Of a DNA stretch of 64,000 bases, positions 1-9,373 are shown piece after piece. The position numbers and the translations under genes were made by a program. How positions within the stretch are numbered: position 1 is the first letter of the stretch; the number at the start of each line of letters is the position of its first letter. Source of the stretch: Chitinilyticum litopenaei DSM 21440 (lineage in GTDB: Bacteria > Pseudomonadota > Gammaproteobacteria > Burkholderiales > Chitinibacteraceae). The notes under the pieces are model-generated. The model had not been told where the DNA came from, did no database searches, and saw nothing but the letters and a program-made list of their open reading frames with translations. The stretch spans positions 62,001-126,000 of the forward strand of contig NZ_ATZJ01000001.1 of NCBI RefSeq assembly GCF_000428145.1. The letters are read 5' to 3'.

Positions 1-94
1 CAGGACAGGCCAGTACTGTGCCAATCCAGAAGACAGCGCCAATCATCAAGGGTATAGACCGCGAAGCCAACGTCTTGAATGCCTGCAGCGTCAT
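1..94 (-). CDS. Possible 5' end of an unidentified membrane or exported protein (partial)
   Basis: On the minus strand an open frame starts at an ATG at 94 and runs off the window edge (31 codons visible). It has a short basic start (FKTLASRS) followed by a hydrophobic run (IPLMIGAVFWIGTVLAC), as in a membrane anchor or signal peptide. A second in-frame ATG at 46 (MIGAVFW) could be the real start, because 50-98 is a copy of the 49-bp dispersed palindrome and the longer start lies inside it. I see no good ribosome binding site for either start. Identity unknown; the frame could be fortuitous. Confidence 0.3.
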   Translation of the reverse strand, partial: MTLQAFKTLASRSIPLMIGAVFWIGTVLACP

Positions 95-98
95 ATAT
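50..98. repeat. 49-bp dispersed palindromic element, copy 1
   Basis: Begins GGGTATAGAC, contains GAAGCC and TGCCTGCAGC, ends near ATATAT, so the left half is well kept and the right end has decayed. It belongs to the family described at 11122, 24412 and 29156. It overlaps the putative start of the minus-strand frame at the window edge. Confidence 0.55.
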
Positions 99-247
99 GG
101 CACCGTATCCAGTCTGTATGGCCGGCCAGATGCCGGCACACCGGCTGGCGCCACCGCACGGCGGAATTGTAAGCAAACGCCCGATCAATTCTGACAAGCG
201 CGGTGCCGCGCTCTACACTGCAACAATCCCTTCACGACACTGCCGCC

Positions 248-385
248 ATGACGCCCGATTCCGCGCCCGCTGTCTGGCTGCCCCGCCTGCTGTTCTGGGG
301 CTGGCTGTTGTATGCACTCGCCCTGCTGCTGCTGCTGAACTGGCAAGCTGTGCAGCGCTTCGGGCTGCGCCTGTGCGGTGCGTGA
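248..385 (+). CDS. Small single-pass membrane protein, function unknown
   Basis: A 45-residue frame from the ATG at 248 to a TGA at 383-385. It has one strong hydrophobic segment at about residues 10-35 (LLFWGWLLYALALLLLLNW) and a short basic tail (QRFGLRLCGA). It lies 37 bp upstream of the chemoreceptor gene on the same strand and could be co-transcribed with it. No family is recognised. Such short hydrophobic frames can be chance in GC-rich DNA, so confidence is modest. Confidence 0.4.
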   Translation: MTPDSAPAVWLPRLLFWGWLLYALALLLLLNWQAVQRFGLRLCGA

Positions 386-422
386 AGCGCCTCCCCGTTT
401 TCCCTCATTGCCGGAGCAAGCC

Positions 423-1934
423 ATGAGCGCATCCATCATGTCCATCCAGCAGCGCGTCGGCCTGCTGCGCGGTGCGGCCGACCAGGTGCTGATCATTGCA
501 CTGTGGATCCTGCTGCTGCTGAGTACCGGGCTGGCCGGCTGGTACGGCAGCTGGCTGGAGCTGGTGCTGGTCGGGCTGCCGGCCGCTCTGGTGCCAACGC
601 TGTTGCAGCGCATGTCGCCGCCCGGTGCACTGACGACGCGGCTGGCCGTCGCGGTGTCTCTGATGATGTTTGCGGCGCTGATGATCCACCAGGCGCGCGG
701 GATGCTGGAATTCCATTTCGCGATCTTCTGCTTTCTGGCTTTCCTGCTGTACTACCGCGACTGGAAACCGATTGTGCTGGCGGCCGCGGTGATTGCCGTG
801 CATCACGTCAGCTTCTACTTTTTGCAGCTCAACCAGCTGCCGGTGTTTGCCTACCCGTCCACCGGCAATTTCTGGATCGTGCTGATCCACGCCGCCTTTG
901 TCGTCGCCGAAACGGGCGTGCTGGTGCTGTTCGCACGGCGCATGCGCAACGAGAGCATCGAAGCGGCGGCGGTGGCGATGCTGGCGGAAACCATCGGCAA
1001 GGGCGATCTGGCCACCCGCATCGAGTTGCCCAATGAAGAACACAGCCCGCTCTTCGATGCGGTGGTCGAGATGCAGCAGTCGCTGGCAACCCTGATTGGC
1101 ACCGTCGCACGCGAGACGACGGCAATTCGCGCACGCTGCGGCGAGTTGTCCAGCCTGTCGCAAACGGTGAAACAGCACTCCGCGCGCCAGAGCCGCACGG
1201 CGGTGCAGATGGCCGAGCGTGCGCAGGGCCTGGTGCAAAGCGTGGCAGTCAGCAGCGACAATGCCCAGCATGCCGACCGGATCACCACGGCCACCGAACA
1301 CATGGCCAGCGAAGGCCAGCAGGAAATCCAGGCCACGATGGCCGAAATGGCGGCGATGTCTGCCGTCATCGGTGACACGGTGACGCGCATTGAAGCACTG
1401 GGTGCGGCCACCGACAAGGTAGCCGGCATCGTCAGCGTGATCCAGGGCATCGCCGCGCAAACCAATCTGCTGGCGCTCAATGCCGCCATTGAGGCCGCGC
1501 GCGCGGGCGAGCAGGGACGCGGCTTCGCCGTGGTCGCCGACGAGGTTCGGCAACTGGCCGAACGCACGGGCCAGGCGACGACGGAAATCCAGGGGGTGAT
1601 CCAGGGCATCCAGGACAGCAAGGCAATGGCCGTAGCCAGCATGGGCAGCATGGTGGACTCGGTGGAGCGCGGCGTCACGCTGGCCGGCCAGGCCGGCGCG
1701 GCGGTCAATACCATTGCCGGCTCGGCGCAGGAAGCCGTCAGCGTGGTTTCGAGCATTGCCAACGGTCTGGCCAGCGAGGCCGATGCGGCGCAGGACATCG
1801 GCACGCAAGTGGGTGATGTGGCCGCTGCAGCGCGCGAGAACGACGAACTGGTCGGCCGTGTGGCCAGCCTGGCGCTGGACATTGAAAGCACCGTCGACCG
1901 CATCCAGCAGGGCATAGGCCGGCTGCGGGTCTGA
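423..1934 (+). CDS. Methyl-accepting chemotaxis protein with multi-span membrane N-terminus
   Basis: A 503-residue chemoreceptor that feeds the CheA/CheW array. The N-terminal ~190 residues hold about six hydrophobic segments and no sizeable periplasmic domain. They include the HFAIFCFLAFLLYYRDWKP / AVHHVSF stretch seen in many betaproteobacterial receptors, so the input is probably sensed in or at the membrane. A short HAMP-like linker follows. The signalling domain has the hairpin tip near residues 345-385 (GIAAQTNLLALNAAIEAARAG, then GRGFAVVADEVRQLAERT). The start at 423 has GGAG about 8 bases upstream; an upstream in-frame ATG at 378 lacks this. The C-terminus is short, without the NWETF-type CheR/CheB tether. 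Ligand unknown. Confidence 0.9.
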   Translation: MSASIMSIQQRVGLLRGAADQVLIIALWILLLLSTGLAGWYGSWLELVLVGLPAALVPTLLQRMSPPGALTTRLAVAVSLMMFAALMIHQARGMLEFHFAIFCFLAFLLYYRDWKPIVLAAAVIAVHHVSFYFLQLNQLPVFAYPSTGNFWIVLIHAAFVVAETGVLVLFARRMRNESIEAAAVAMLAETIGKGDLATRIELPNEEHSPLFDAVVEMQQSLATLIGTVARETTAIRARCGELSSLSQTVKQHSARQSRTAVQMAERAQGLVQSVAVSSDNAQHADRITTATEHMASEGQQEIQATMAEMAAMSAVIGDTVTRIEALGAATDKVAGIVSVIQGIAAQTNLLALNAAIEAARAGEQGRGFAVVADEVRQLAERTGQATTEIQGVIQGIQDSKAMAVASMGSMVDSVERGVTLAGQAGAAVNTIAGSAQEAVSVVSSIANGLASEADAAQDIGTQVGDVAAAARENDELVGRVASLALDIESTVDRIQQGIGRLRV

Positions 1935-2007
1935 GCGGAACAACACCGTCACTGCCCGGCAAGCAACAGCCGCCCGGGTGTGCCGGCCCGATGCGGCCTT
2001 GCTTGCG

Positions 2008-2811
2008 CTAAGCGGCCACGGCAAAGAAGGCGCTGGGCGTCGCGCCAAACTGGCGGCGGAACATCGCGGTAAAGGCGCTGGGGCTGGCGTAGCCGGCGTC
2101 GAGCGCCACGTCGAGCACGCGGCGGCCGGCGGCGAGCTGCTGCAGCGCGAACAGCAGCCGCGCCTGGCGCCGCCATTCGCCAAAGCTCATTCCGGTCGCC
2201 TTCTGAAAACGCCGCTGCAGCGTGCGGGTGTCGATGCCCAGCCGCGCGGCCCAGTCCGCCGTCGTGCGCGCATCGTCGGGCGCGGCGCGCAGCGCCTCGC
2301 ACAGCGGTCGCAGCAGCGGGTCGTCGGGAACGGGCAGCGCCAGCGGCACGGTAGGCAGCACCTGCAATTCATCCAGCAGCACATGGATCAGCCGCTCGGC
2401 CCGGCTGCCCGGCGCGTGCGGTGGCTGCAGCTGCACGGCGACGAGCAGCAGCTCGCGCAATAGCGGCGTCACCGCCAGCACCGCGCATTCGCCCGGCATC
2501 GCCTGCACCGCGTCGGAACGCACATAGACGCTGCGCACCTGCACGCGGCTGAGCATGTGCACCTCGTGCCACTCGCCCGGCGGAATCCAGATCGCGCGGC
2601 TCGGCGGCGCCACCCACTGGCCGGCGGGGGTTTCCACCTTCATCACGCCCTCGATGGCAAACAGCAGCTGCGCCACCGGATGCGTGTGGCGAATGGTCGC
2701 GGTGCCGGCCGGGTAGGTTTCCGACTTGCCGATCAGGAGACCATCGGCCATGGCCGGGGGCGGACCAATGTCGGCAATCGGCGCCATGGGGGAATTCTGG
2801 GCTTGGCTCAT
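2008..2811 (-). CDS. AraC-family transcriptional regulator with cupin sensor domain
   Basis: A 267-residue regulator. Residues ~25-110 form a cupin-like ligand domain (HTHPVAQLLFAIEGVMKV, then PPGEWHEVHML). The last ~95 residues are a tandem HTH AraC domain (TRTLQRRFQKATGMSFGEWR, then VALDAGYASPSAFTAMFRRQ). It is divergent from the MFS exporter at 2946 with a ~135-bp shared spacer, the classic layout for a regulator of the adjacent pump. The start at 2811 (MSQAQNS) is preferred over an upstream ATG at 2862 that would put a poorly coding extension into the shared promoter region. The inducer is unknown. Confidence 0.88.
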   Translation of the reverse strand: MSQAQNSPMAPIADIGPPPAMADGLLIGKSETYPAGTATIRHTHPVAQLLFAIEGVMKVETPAGQWVAPPSRAIWIPPGEWHEVHMLSRVQVRSVYVRSDAVQAMPGECAVLAVTPLLRELLLVAVQLQPPHAPGSRAERLIHVLLDELQVLPTVPLALPVPDDPLLRPLCEALRAAPDDARTTADWAARLGIDTRTLQRRFQKATGMSFGEWRRQARLLFALQQLAAGRRVLDVALDAGYASPSAFTAMFRRQFGATPSAFFAVAA

Positions 2812-2945
2812 GCCGCTTTCTCGATAGTTGACGCCACAATCCGGCAAGACAGGCATGAGCATACCATTTAGCCTGTGTTCACAAGCGATATGTCCCTGCG
2901 CAGGCCCGCTTCCTTTTCCCGTTCATTGCACGGAGCACCGCCATC

Positions 2946-4148
2946 ATGAGCAGCAACAGCGCCACCCTGCCAGCGGCATCCGGTCGCGGCGACACCCGCT
3001 ACCGGGTGCTGACGGCTATCAGCCTCGCCCACTTTCTCAACGACATGATGCAGTCGCTGATCCTGGCGCTGTATCCCATCCTGAAGGGCAATTACCACCT
3101 GAGCTTTGCCGAAATCGGCCTGCTGACCTTCACCTACCAGTGCACGGCCTCGCTGCAGCAGCCGCTGGTGGGCCTGGTGACCGACCGCAGGCCGATGCCG
3201 CGTGCGCTGCCGCTCGCCATGGGGGCAACGCTGCTGGGCCTCTTGCTGCTGTCGCAGGCGACGACACTGCCGCTGCTGCTGCTGGCCGCCGCGCTGGTGG
3301 GCACCGGCTCGGCCATCTTTCACCCGGAATCGTCGCGCGTGGCGCGCCTGGCCTCGGGCGGGCGCCACGGCTTCGCGCAGTCGCTGTTCCAGCTCGGCGG
3401 CAATGGCGGCACGGCGGCCGGGCCGCTGCTCGCGGCGCTGATCATCCTGCCCGGGGGCCAGCACAGCGTGGCCTGGTTCGCGCTGGCGGCGCTGCTGGCC
3501 ATCGTCGTGCTCTGGCAGGTCGGCAACTGGTATCGCGCCCACCTGGCCGCGCCGGCGCCGCGCTCGGCACGCCCGAGCACACCACCGCTGTCGCCGGCCA
3601 ACACCCGGCTCGCGCTGGCCGTGCTGATCGGCCTGGTGATCGGCAAGTACACCTATCTGGCCAGCCTGCACAGCTACTTCACCTTCTACCTGATGCAGCA
3701 TTTTGCGCTCGACGCGCGCAATGCGCAGCTCTACCTGTTCGGCTTCCTGTTCGCCGTGGCAGCCGGAACGCTGCTGGGCGGGCCGCTGGGCGACCGCATC
3801 GGCCGGCGCAGCGTGATCTGGCTGTCCGTACTGGGCGCCATTCCCTTCGCGCTGCTGCTGCCCCATGCGGGGCTCACCGGCACACTGCTGCTGAGCATGG
3901 CGGTCGGCTTCATCCTGTCGTCGGCGTTCTCGGCAATTCTGGTTTTCGCGCAGGAGCTGGTGCCGGGCAAGGTCGGCACGATTTCGGGGCTGTTCTTCGG
4001 GCTGGCCTTTGGCATCGCCGGGCTGGCGGCCGCGCTGCTGGGCTGGCTGGCCGACCGCTGGGGCATCGTCGGCATTTACCAGCTGTGCGCCTGGCTGCCG
4101 CTTAGCGGGCTGATCGCGCTGGCGCTGCCGGATACGCGCCACCGGTGA
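2946..4148 (+). CDS. fsr: Fosmidomycin resistance-type MFS efflux transporter
   Basis: A 400-residue major facilitator with about 12 transmembrane helices. The first helix region (ISLAHFLNDMMQSLILALYP, then LSFAEIGLLTFTYQ) is characteristic of the Fsr subfamily, as is the motif around GSAIFHPESSRVARLASGGR in the N-half. DRIGRR in the second half is the MFS motif-A-like loop. A GGAG site lies 12 bases before the ATG. Substrate is inferred from family: export of fosmidomycin or other small toxic compounds across the inner membrane. Expression is probably controlled by the divergent AraC-type gene. The related sugar-efflux MFS families are less likely. Confidence 0.85.
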   Translation: MSSNSATLPAASGRGDTRYRVLTAISLAHFLNDMMQSLILALYPILKGNYHLSFAEIGLLTFTYQCTASLQQPLVGLVTDRRPMPRALPLAMGATLLGLLLLSQATTLPLLLLAAALVGTGSAIFHPESSRVARLASGGRHGFAQSLFQLGGNGGTAAGPLLAALIILPGGQHSVAWFALAALLAIVVLWQVGNWYRAHLAAPAPRSARPSTPPLSPANTRLALAVLIGLVIGKYTYLASLHSYFTFYLMQHFALDARNAQLYLFGFLFAVAAGTLLGGPLGDRIGRRSVIWLSVLGAIPFALLLPHAGLTGTLLLSMAVGFILSSAFSAILVFAQELVPGKVGTISGLFFGLAFGIAGLAAALLGWLADRWGIVGIYQLCAWLPLSGLIALALPDTRHR

Positions 4149-4155
4149 AGCGCAC

Positions 4156-6603
4156 TCAACGCCCGGCGTCTGCAGCCTGCTGCGCCTGTTCGTGCAGCAA
4201 GGCTGCAAAACGCGCGGGCGACAGCGGGCGGGAGTAGAGAAAACCCTGCACATACTCGCAGGCCACAGCCTGCAGGATCGCTGCCTGCTCCGGCGTTTCC
4301 ACGCCTTCGGCGACCACCTGCAGGCCCAGCTTGTGCGCCATGACGACGATGGCCTCGCACAGGGCATGGTCCTTGTTGTTCTGGGCGATCTGGCGCAGGA
4401 AGGATTGGTCGATCTTCAGATAGTCCAGCTCGTAATTCTTCAAATAGGAAAGCGCCGAGTAACCGGTACCGAAATCGTCCAGTGCAATGGCCAGGCCCTG
4501 CGCGTGATAGCGCTGCAGGGCCTGCTGCACATCACTGTCGGCATCCAGCAGCAGGCCTTCGGTGATTTCCAGCACCAGCGCCCCGGCCCCGAGCCCGGCG
4601 GCGGCGATCTGCGCCAGCCAGCGCTCATGGTTGCGCGGGTCGCGAAAATGCACGGCGGAGACATTGATGCTGATCTGCAGCTGCGGCAGCAGCTCGTGCC
4701 GCCAGCGGGCAAGGTCGCTGAGTACCTGGCCCAGCACCCAGTCGCTGATGCGGCCGATCAGCCCGCATTCCTCGGCAATCGGAATAAAGGCTGCCGGGCT
4801 GATGCTGCCATGCTCGGGGTGCTGCCAGCGCAGCAGCGCTTCGGCCTTGTGCACGTGCCCGCTGGCCAGATCGACGATGGGCTGGTATTCCAGACAGAAC
4901 TGCTCGCGCTCGAGCGCTTCGTGCAGGCCGCTGGAAATGCGCAGCCGGGTTTCGGCGGCCTTTTGCATGAAGGGTGCGTAGAAACAGTAACTGTTGCGGC
5001 CGGAATGCTTGGCGCCGTACATGGCCTGGTCGGCATTGCGCAGCAGCGCATCCACCTCCATGCCATCGGTCGGGGCCATGGCGATGCCGATGCTGCCGGT
5101 CACATAACAGGTCATGCGCGCCAGTGTGACGGGCTCGGCCAGCCGCGCGAGAATGGTGCGCGCCACCTGGTCCACATCGCCCAGCGCGGCGATGTCGCCC
5201 AGCACGATGCAGAATTCGTCGCCGCCCAGCCGCGCCACGGTATCGCTGGCGCGCACGCAGCCCTGCAGGCGCACGGCAATGGTCATGAGCAGCTGATCGC
5301 CATTGCCGTGACCCAGCGTGTCATTGATGGTCTTGAAGTGGTCGAGGTCGATCAGCAGCACGGCGACCATCTTGCGCCGGCGCAGGGCCTGCGCCAGTTC
5401 GTACTCCAGCCGGTCATGCAGCATGCGCCGGTTGCACAGGCTGGTCAGCGGATCATGTTTGGCAAGAAAATCAAGCTGCTCCTGCACGGCAACGACGGCG
5501 CTGATGTCGGAAAACACCAGCACATGATTGCTGAGCTGCCCATCGGGATTCTGCACGGCGCTGATGCTTTCCCAGACATTGATCAGCGACTGGTTCTTGT
5601 GGCGGTAGCAGACATTCCCCTGCCATTGCTCGCGGCCCTGCTTTTGCAGCTGCTCGATGAATTGCGGGCTGTGCGGCTGCTGGTAGAGCACATCGACCGT
5701 GGGCCAGCTTTCGGCCTCCTCGGCCGTATAGCCGGTGAGCTGGGTGAACGCCGGATTCACCGATACGACGCGGCGCGCCGCGTCGAGTATGGCAATGCCT
5801 TCGGCGGTCGACTCGAACACGGTAACGGCCTGGCGCAGGCGCTCTTCGGTCAGCCGCCGTTCGGTGATGTCCTGCATCACGCCGATGATGCGATCGCAGC
5901 TGCCGCCATTCTCGAAGCGCTTGCCGTGGGCCTCCATCCAGCGCTGCTGCGTGTCCTGGCCACGCACGCGAAAGACGACATTGAAGCTGCCGCCCTCGAC
6001 GCGGGTCTGCTCGATCGCGCGGGCGACGTCATCGACATCACGCTCGTCAACCAGCGCCAGAAAGCGCCGGATGGGCTCGCTCAGCGGAGACACCAGGCTG
6101 GCGGCATGCCCGTCGTTCAGCGGATAGACCTGCAGCTGGTCGATTTCGACGCGCCACTCCCACACTTCCAGTTGCGCCGCCTGCATGGCCTTGCAGAAAC
6201 GCTCGACCTGCTCGTCGGCCTGGCGCTGGATATTGAAGCGCACCATGGCCATCTGCAGCGTGGCGTGCAGCTCGCGCGGCGATACCGGCTTGACCAGATA
6301 GCCGTAGGGCAAGGCCTCTTCGGCACGCTGCAGCGTGGCGTCTTCGGCATAGGCGCTCAGAAAGATGATGGGGATTTTCAGCTGCTGGTGAATGGTGCGC
6401 GCGGCCTCGACGCCATCCATCGCGCCTTCGAGGTGGATGTCCATCAGCACCAGATCGGGCATGGTGCTGGCCGCCGTGTCGATGGCCTGCTGGCCGCTGG
6501 GCACGACGGCGCACACGGTATAGCCCAGCGCCTGCAGCTGCAGCTTCAGGTCCATGGCGATGATGCGTTCGTCTTCGACGATCAGGACGCGGATGTTCTG
6601 CAT
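4156..6603 (-). CDS. Response regulator with PAS, GGDEF and EAL domains
   Basis: An 815-residue protein that links phosphorelay input to c-di-GMP turnover. The order is a receiver domain at ~1-120 (acidic VEDER, phospho-Asp in VLMDIHLE, Lys in YLVKPVS), two PAS/PAC domains (~130-375), a diguanylate cyclase with intact ARLGGDEF and a c-di-GMP phosphodiesterase with intact EALLRW, EITEGLLL, DDFGTGYS and VVAEGVET. Both catalytic domains look active, so net direction cannot be predicted. GGAG sits 7 bases before the ATG at 6603; an ATG at 6609 is too close to it. It follows the histidine kinase with a 2-bp gap, so the kinase is its likely phosphodonor. Confidence 0.92.
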   Translation of the reverse strand: MQNIRVLIVEDERIIAMDLKLQLQALGYTVCAVVPSGQQAIDTAASTMPDLVLMDIHLEGAMDGVEAARTIHQQLKIPIIFLSAYAEDATLQRAEEALPYGYLVKPVSPRELHATLQMAMVRFNIQRQADEQVERFCKAMQAAQLEVWEWRVEIDQLQVYPLNDGHAASLVSPLSEPIRRFLALVDERDVDDVARAIEQTRVEGGSFNVVFRVRGQDTQQRWMEAHGKRFENGGSCDRIIGVMQDITERRLTEERLRQAVTVFESTAEGIAILDAARRVVSVNPAFTQLTGYTAEEAESWPTVDVLYQQPHSPQFIEQLQKQGREQWQGNVCYRHKNQSLINVWESISAVQNPDGQLSNHVLVFSDISAVVAVQEQLDFLAKHDPLTSLCNRRMLHDRLEYELAQALRRRKMVAVLLIDLDHFKTINDTLGHGNGDQLLMTIAVRLQGCVRASDTVARLGGDEFCIVLGDIAALGDVDQVARTILARLAEPVTLARMTCYVTGSIGIAMAPTDGMEVDALLRNADQAMYGAKHSGRNSYCFYAPFMQKAAETRLRISSGLHEALEREQFCLEYQPIVDLASGHVHKAEALLRWQHPEHGSISPAAFIPIAEECGLIGRISDWVLGQVLSDLARWRHELLPQLQISINVSAVHFRDPRNHERWLAQIAAAGLGAGALVLEITEGLLLDADSDVQQALQRYHAQGLAIALDDFGTGYSALSYLKNYELDYLKIDQSFLRQIAQNNKDHALCEAIVVMAHKLGLQVVAEGVETPEQAAILQAVACEYVQGFLYSRPLSPARFAALLHEQAQQAADAGR

Positions 6604-6605
6604 GG

Positions 6606-8024
6606 TCATTCTCCGGCGCCATAAATCGGAAAACGGGCTTCGACATGCACGCCGGGCCGGTTGTCGCTGAGCGTGAGCTCGGCACCCATCTGCTCCGCGA
6701 GCAGCGGCAGCAATTGCAGTCCCAGTGATTTCGCCCCGCCCGACAGATCGGGCCGCAGACCCACGCCGTGGTCGGCGACCACCAGGCTGGCATGGGTGTC
6801 GTCCAGCAGGGTCAGCGTGATCCAGATCGTGCCGTCCGAATCCGGATAGGCGTGCTTGAAGGCATTGGTCAGCAGTTCGTTGATCAAGAGGCCGCAGGGC
6901 GTGGCGCGCTGCAGCTCGATGCAGACGAGACCCACCGGCGCATCGAGCTCGAAATGGATATTGCGCGCCAGCGAGCCGTAGCTGCTCAGCAGCAGCTGGC
7001 TGAAGCGCTGCAGGTATTCGCCCAGATCGACCTTGGAAAAATCGTGGCGCTCGTAGAGCAGCTGGTGAATCAGCGCCATCGAGCGGACACGCGCCTGGCT
7101 GTCCTGCAGCACGTGGCGCGTGCTTTCCTCTTCGACGAAATGCGTCTGCATGTTCAGGAGGCTGATGATGACCTGCAGATTGTTTTTCACCCGGTGGTGC
7201 ACTTCGTTGAGCAGCGTGGTCTTTTCCTGCAGCGCCATCTCCAGCTGGTGCTGGGCCTGCTTGCGCGAGGTGATGTCGACGATGCCGGCGAGCACCATGG
7301 GACCTTCTTCCGTATCGATGGGATTCAGGCCGATTTCGATGGGAAATTCGCTGCCATCCTTTCTGAGCCCGAAGAGGTCACGCCCGACGCCCATGGGTCG
7401 CGCCTCCGGGTGGTGCAGGAAGTTCTGCCGCAGGGCGCCATGCTGCTGGCGAAAACGCTCGGGCACCAGCCTTTCCATGGGCAGTCCCAGCAGTTCGTCG
7501 GGCCGATAGCCAAACAGCGATTCGGCCAGCCGGTTGAACAGCGTGATGGCCCCTCTGGCGTTCACCATGATCATCGCGTTCGGCGCTTCCTGCACCACCT
7601 GGTGAAAACGCTCTTCCAGCCGCTTGCGCGTGCTGATGTCGCGCGTGACCTTGGCATAGCCGCGCAGCTCGCCGGCCTCGTCACGCAAGGGGGTCAGCAC
7701 GATGTCGGCCAGAAAGCGGCTGCCATCCTTGCGGATGCGCCAGTCTTCACAGGCAAAGCGGCCGGCGGCACGGGCCATCGCCAGCTCCTGCATGGCGCGG
7801 GCCTGTGCATCGCCATCCGGCGGGTAGAACAGCGAAAAATGCCGGCCAATGATTTCGTCGGCACTGTAGCCCTTGAGCCGCTCCGCGCCACCATTCCAGC
7901 TGCACACGCAGCCTTCCGGATCGAGCATGTAGATCGCGTAGTCTTCCACGCAATTCACCAGCAGGCGAAAGCAGACCTCGCTTTCACTGATGCCGGGCAG
8001 CGCGGCAGTGGCGGCAGGCGGCAT
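6606..8024 (-). CDS. PAS-PAS sensor histidine kinase, HisKA_2 type
   Basis: A 472-residue soluble kinase with no membrane segment. PAS domains lie at ~15-130 (GCVCSWNGGAERLKGYSADE) and ~140-260 (LFGYRPDELLG). A HisKA_2/HWE-like dimerisation and phosphoacceptor box follows (LLNEVHHRVKNNLQVIISLL, His in HHR), then an HATPase domain with N-box LINELLTNAFKHAY, G1 DHGVG and a SLGLQLL lid. It is transcribed immediately upstream of the REC-GGDEF-EAL gene at 4156, so the pair likely forms a cytoplasmic sensory route to c-di-GMP. The signal is unknown; PAS domains of this kind often bind heme, flavin or small ligands. Confidence 0.9.
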   Translation of the reverse strand: MPPAATAALPGISESEVCFRLLVNCVEDYAIYMLDPEGCVCSWNGGAERLKGYSADEIIGRHFSLFYPPDGDAQARAMQELAMARAAGRFACEDWRIRKDGSRFLADIVLTPLRDEAGELRGYAKVTRDISTRKRLEERFHQVVQEAPNAMIMVNARGAITLFNRLAESLFGYRPDELLGLPMERLVPERFRQQHGALRQNFLHHPEARPMGVGRDLFGLRKDGSEFPIEIGLNPIDTEEGPMVLAGIVDITSRKQAQHQLEMALQEKTTLLNEVHHRVKNNLQVIISLLNMQTHFVEEESTRHVLQDSQARVRSMALIHQLLYERHDFSKVDLGEYLQRFSQLLLSSYGSLARNIHFELDAPVGLVCIELQRATPCGLLINELLTNAFKHAYPDSDGTIWITLTLLDDTHASLVVADHGVGLRPDLSGGAKSLGLQLLPLLAEQMGAELTLSDNRPGVHVEARFPIYGAGE

Positions 8025-8288
8025 GGCGATCTCCGGCAGGCATCCCGGCCACAGGCGTGGCCGGAAGGAATGATTTCAACTGACTTTCGGGTGATTGTCT
8101 GCAGACACAATCAATAAGCAGAGTCATTTGCACTTAAGTGAAGAATGCCGCAAGAAACAACCATATTATTGGCAGGGTTTTTCCTCGCAGGCCGCGCCTT
8201 GCTGCCAGAAATCACCTTGCATGCCCTGCCCATGGCGGGAACACATCGCCTGCCCGTCTTATCGAGGAATCAAGCCGTATACATGGCA

Positions 8289-8337
8289 AAGTAATAGCCA
8301 GCAAGCAATTCAGCACAATGGTTGCAAGGCTATACCC
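8289..8337. repeat. 49-bp dispersed palindromic element, degenerate copy
   Basis: Only the right side is well preserved (GGTTGCAAGGCTATACCC); the left arm begins AAGTAATAGCC. The spacing matches the 49-bp family. Confidence 0.45.
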
Positions 8338-8376
8338 TGCATCATGCTGCTCGGTCATGCCGATGGGGTGAGCGCG

Positions 8377-8390
8377 GTTTCACGTGGAAC
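8377..8390. promoter_or_regulatory. parS-like palindrome
   Basis: GTTTCACGTGGAAC differs from the ParB-binding core GTTTCACGTGAAAC at one position. Intergenic. It is the first of eight such sites in 30 kb. Confidence 0.5.
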
Positions 8391-8420
8391 GGCCAGCTGC
8401 CGCCCGGCAGGAGCGGCCAT

Positions 8421-9248
8421 TCATCGGTCGCCGGTCGTCGCCCGCGCCAGCCAGCCCAGCGCAAGCTGCCGGCTGGCACGCACATTGGCATCAATCACCG
8501 GCAGGGACTGTCCCCCGACACATTCCAGATAGCAGGGGCCGGCAAAACCGTGCTGCACCAGATCGCCCAGCACGCGCGGAAAATCGACCAGCCCTTCGCC
8601 CGGCGTGATCATGACATCCGGCCCGGCCGCCGTGAGCGTGCAATCCTTGATGATGGCGCTGCTGCAATACGGCGCCAGCTGCGCCGCGCACGTCTCGGGG
8701 CGGATGGCGCCCTGGCTGTAATAGAGGAAATTGCCGGGATCAAAGCACAGGCTGAAAGCCGGATGCGCGATGGCCGCGTGCAGCGCGAGCAAGTCAGCAG
8801 GCCCCAGGGCAATGCCGCCATGCGGCTTGAGGGTGATGCCGATACCGGCCTGTGCCGCATGCGGCAGCACCGCCTGCATCAGCACGATGTAGTCGGCGCG
8901 CAGTGCCGGCTCGTCACAACCGCAGTCAAGCAGCCAGCGCACGCCCAGGGCCGCCGCCACATCGATGAGCCGGCAGTAGTCGCTGATGGCTGCCGGCAAG
9001 CCGGCCTCCGGATGCCAGCCCCCCAGCAGCATGGAGGGGCGCAAACCGGCATCGGCGGCCACCGCGCGCACCTGCGCGACTTCCGACTGCGTGCTGCCGG
9101 AATGCAGCACAATCGCGTCCGGCCCGCCGGGCCGGGCGCTGTAATACACCGCCAGCTCACTGATCCCGGCTGCGGCAATGGCGGCACAGGCGGCGGGAAA
9201 CGCCAGCTGCTGATATGGCCGCGTCGTACAGCCCAGAATGCCAGTCAT
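8421..9248 (-). CDS. Sugar phosphate isomerase/epimerase-like TIM-barrel protein
   Basis: A 275-residue protein of the xylose-isomerase-like TIM barrel (AP_endonuc_2) superfamily. Typical strand-end motifs are visible in order: ILHSGST-like strand 2, SMLLGGWHP, LLDCGCDEP, ITLKPHGG, LCFDPGN, AIIKDC and CYLECVGG. The acidic and histidine residues in these motifs normally bind the divalent metal. No signal peptide. It stands alone on the minus strand, with no transporter or kinase beside it that would name the substrate. A role in metabolism of a small sugar or polyol is inferred from the family only. Confidence 0.75.
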   Translation of the reverse strand: MTGILGCTTRPYQQLAFPAACAAIAAAGISELAVYYSARPGGPDAIVLHSGSTQSEVAQVRAVAADAGLRPSMLLGGWHPEAGLPAAISDYCRLIDVAAALGVRWLLDCGCDEPALRADYIVLMQAVLPHAAQAGIGITLKPHGGIALGPADLLALHAAIAHPAFSLCFDPGNFLYYSQGAIRPETCAAQLAPYCSSAIIKDCTLTAAGPDVMITPGEGLVDFPRVLGDLVQHGFAGPCYLECVGGQSLPVIDANVRASRQLALGWLARATTGDR

Positions 9249-9373
9249 CTGCCCCCTCCTGCGTCCTGACTTTCACCGTTATAGCCGGCCCGGGCGCAGA
9301 AACTTTTCCTGGCTGGCGGTTTTGCTCATCAGCCCGGGCAAAACAGTACCTGATTATGTCTCTGCTTCAGAAT

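Larger units (their letters stand above)
8025..8420. other. Intergenic region without a convincing gene
   Basis: About 400 bp between two minus-strand genes. It is AT-richer than its neighbours at 8090-8180 and must hold the promoter of the kinase gene. It contains a degenerate copy of the 49-bp palindrome (8289-8337) and a parS-like palindrome (8377-8390). The open frames here are short and unlike real proteins. Confidence 0.6.

Noticed and set aside
405..2183. A 592-codon minus-strand frame over the chemoreceptor
   Set aside because: Shadow of the chemoreceptor and of the AraC gene; no family, and it would overlap both.
4192..6624. An 810-codon open frame on the plus strand opposite the GGDEF-EAL gene
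   Set aside because: It is the antisense shadow of a well-supported gene in GC-rich DNA; composition (Q, H, G, L-rich) and lack of any domain show that it does not code.
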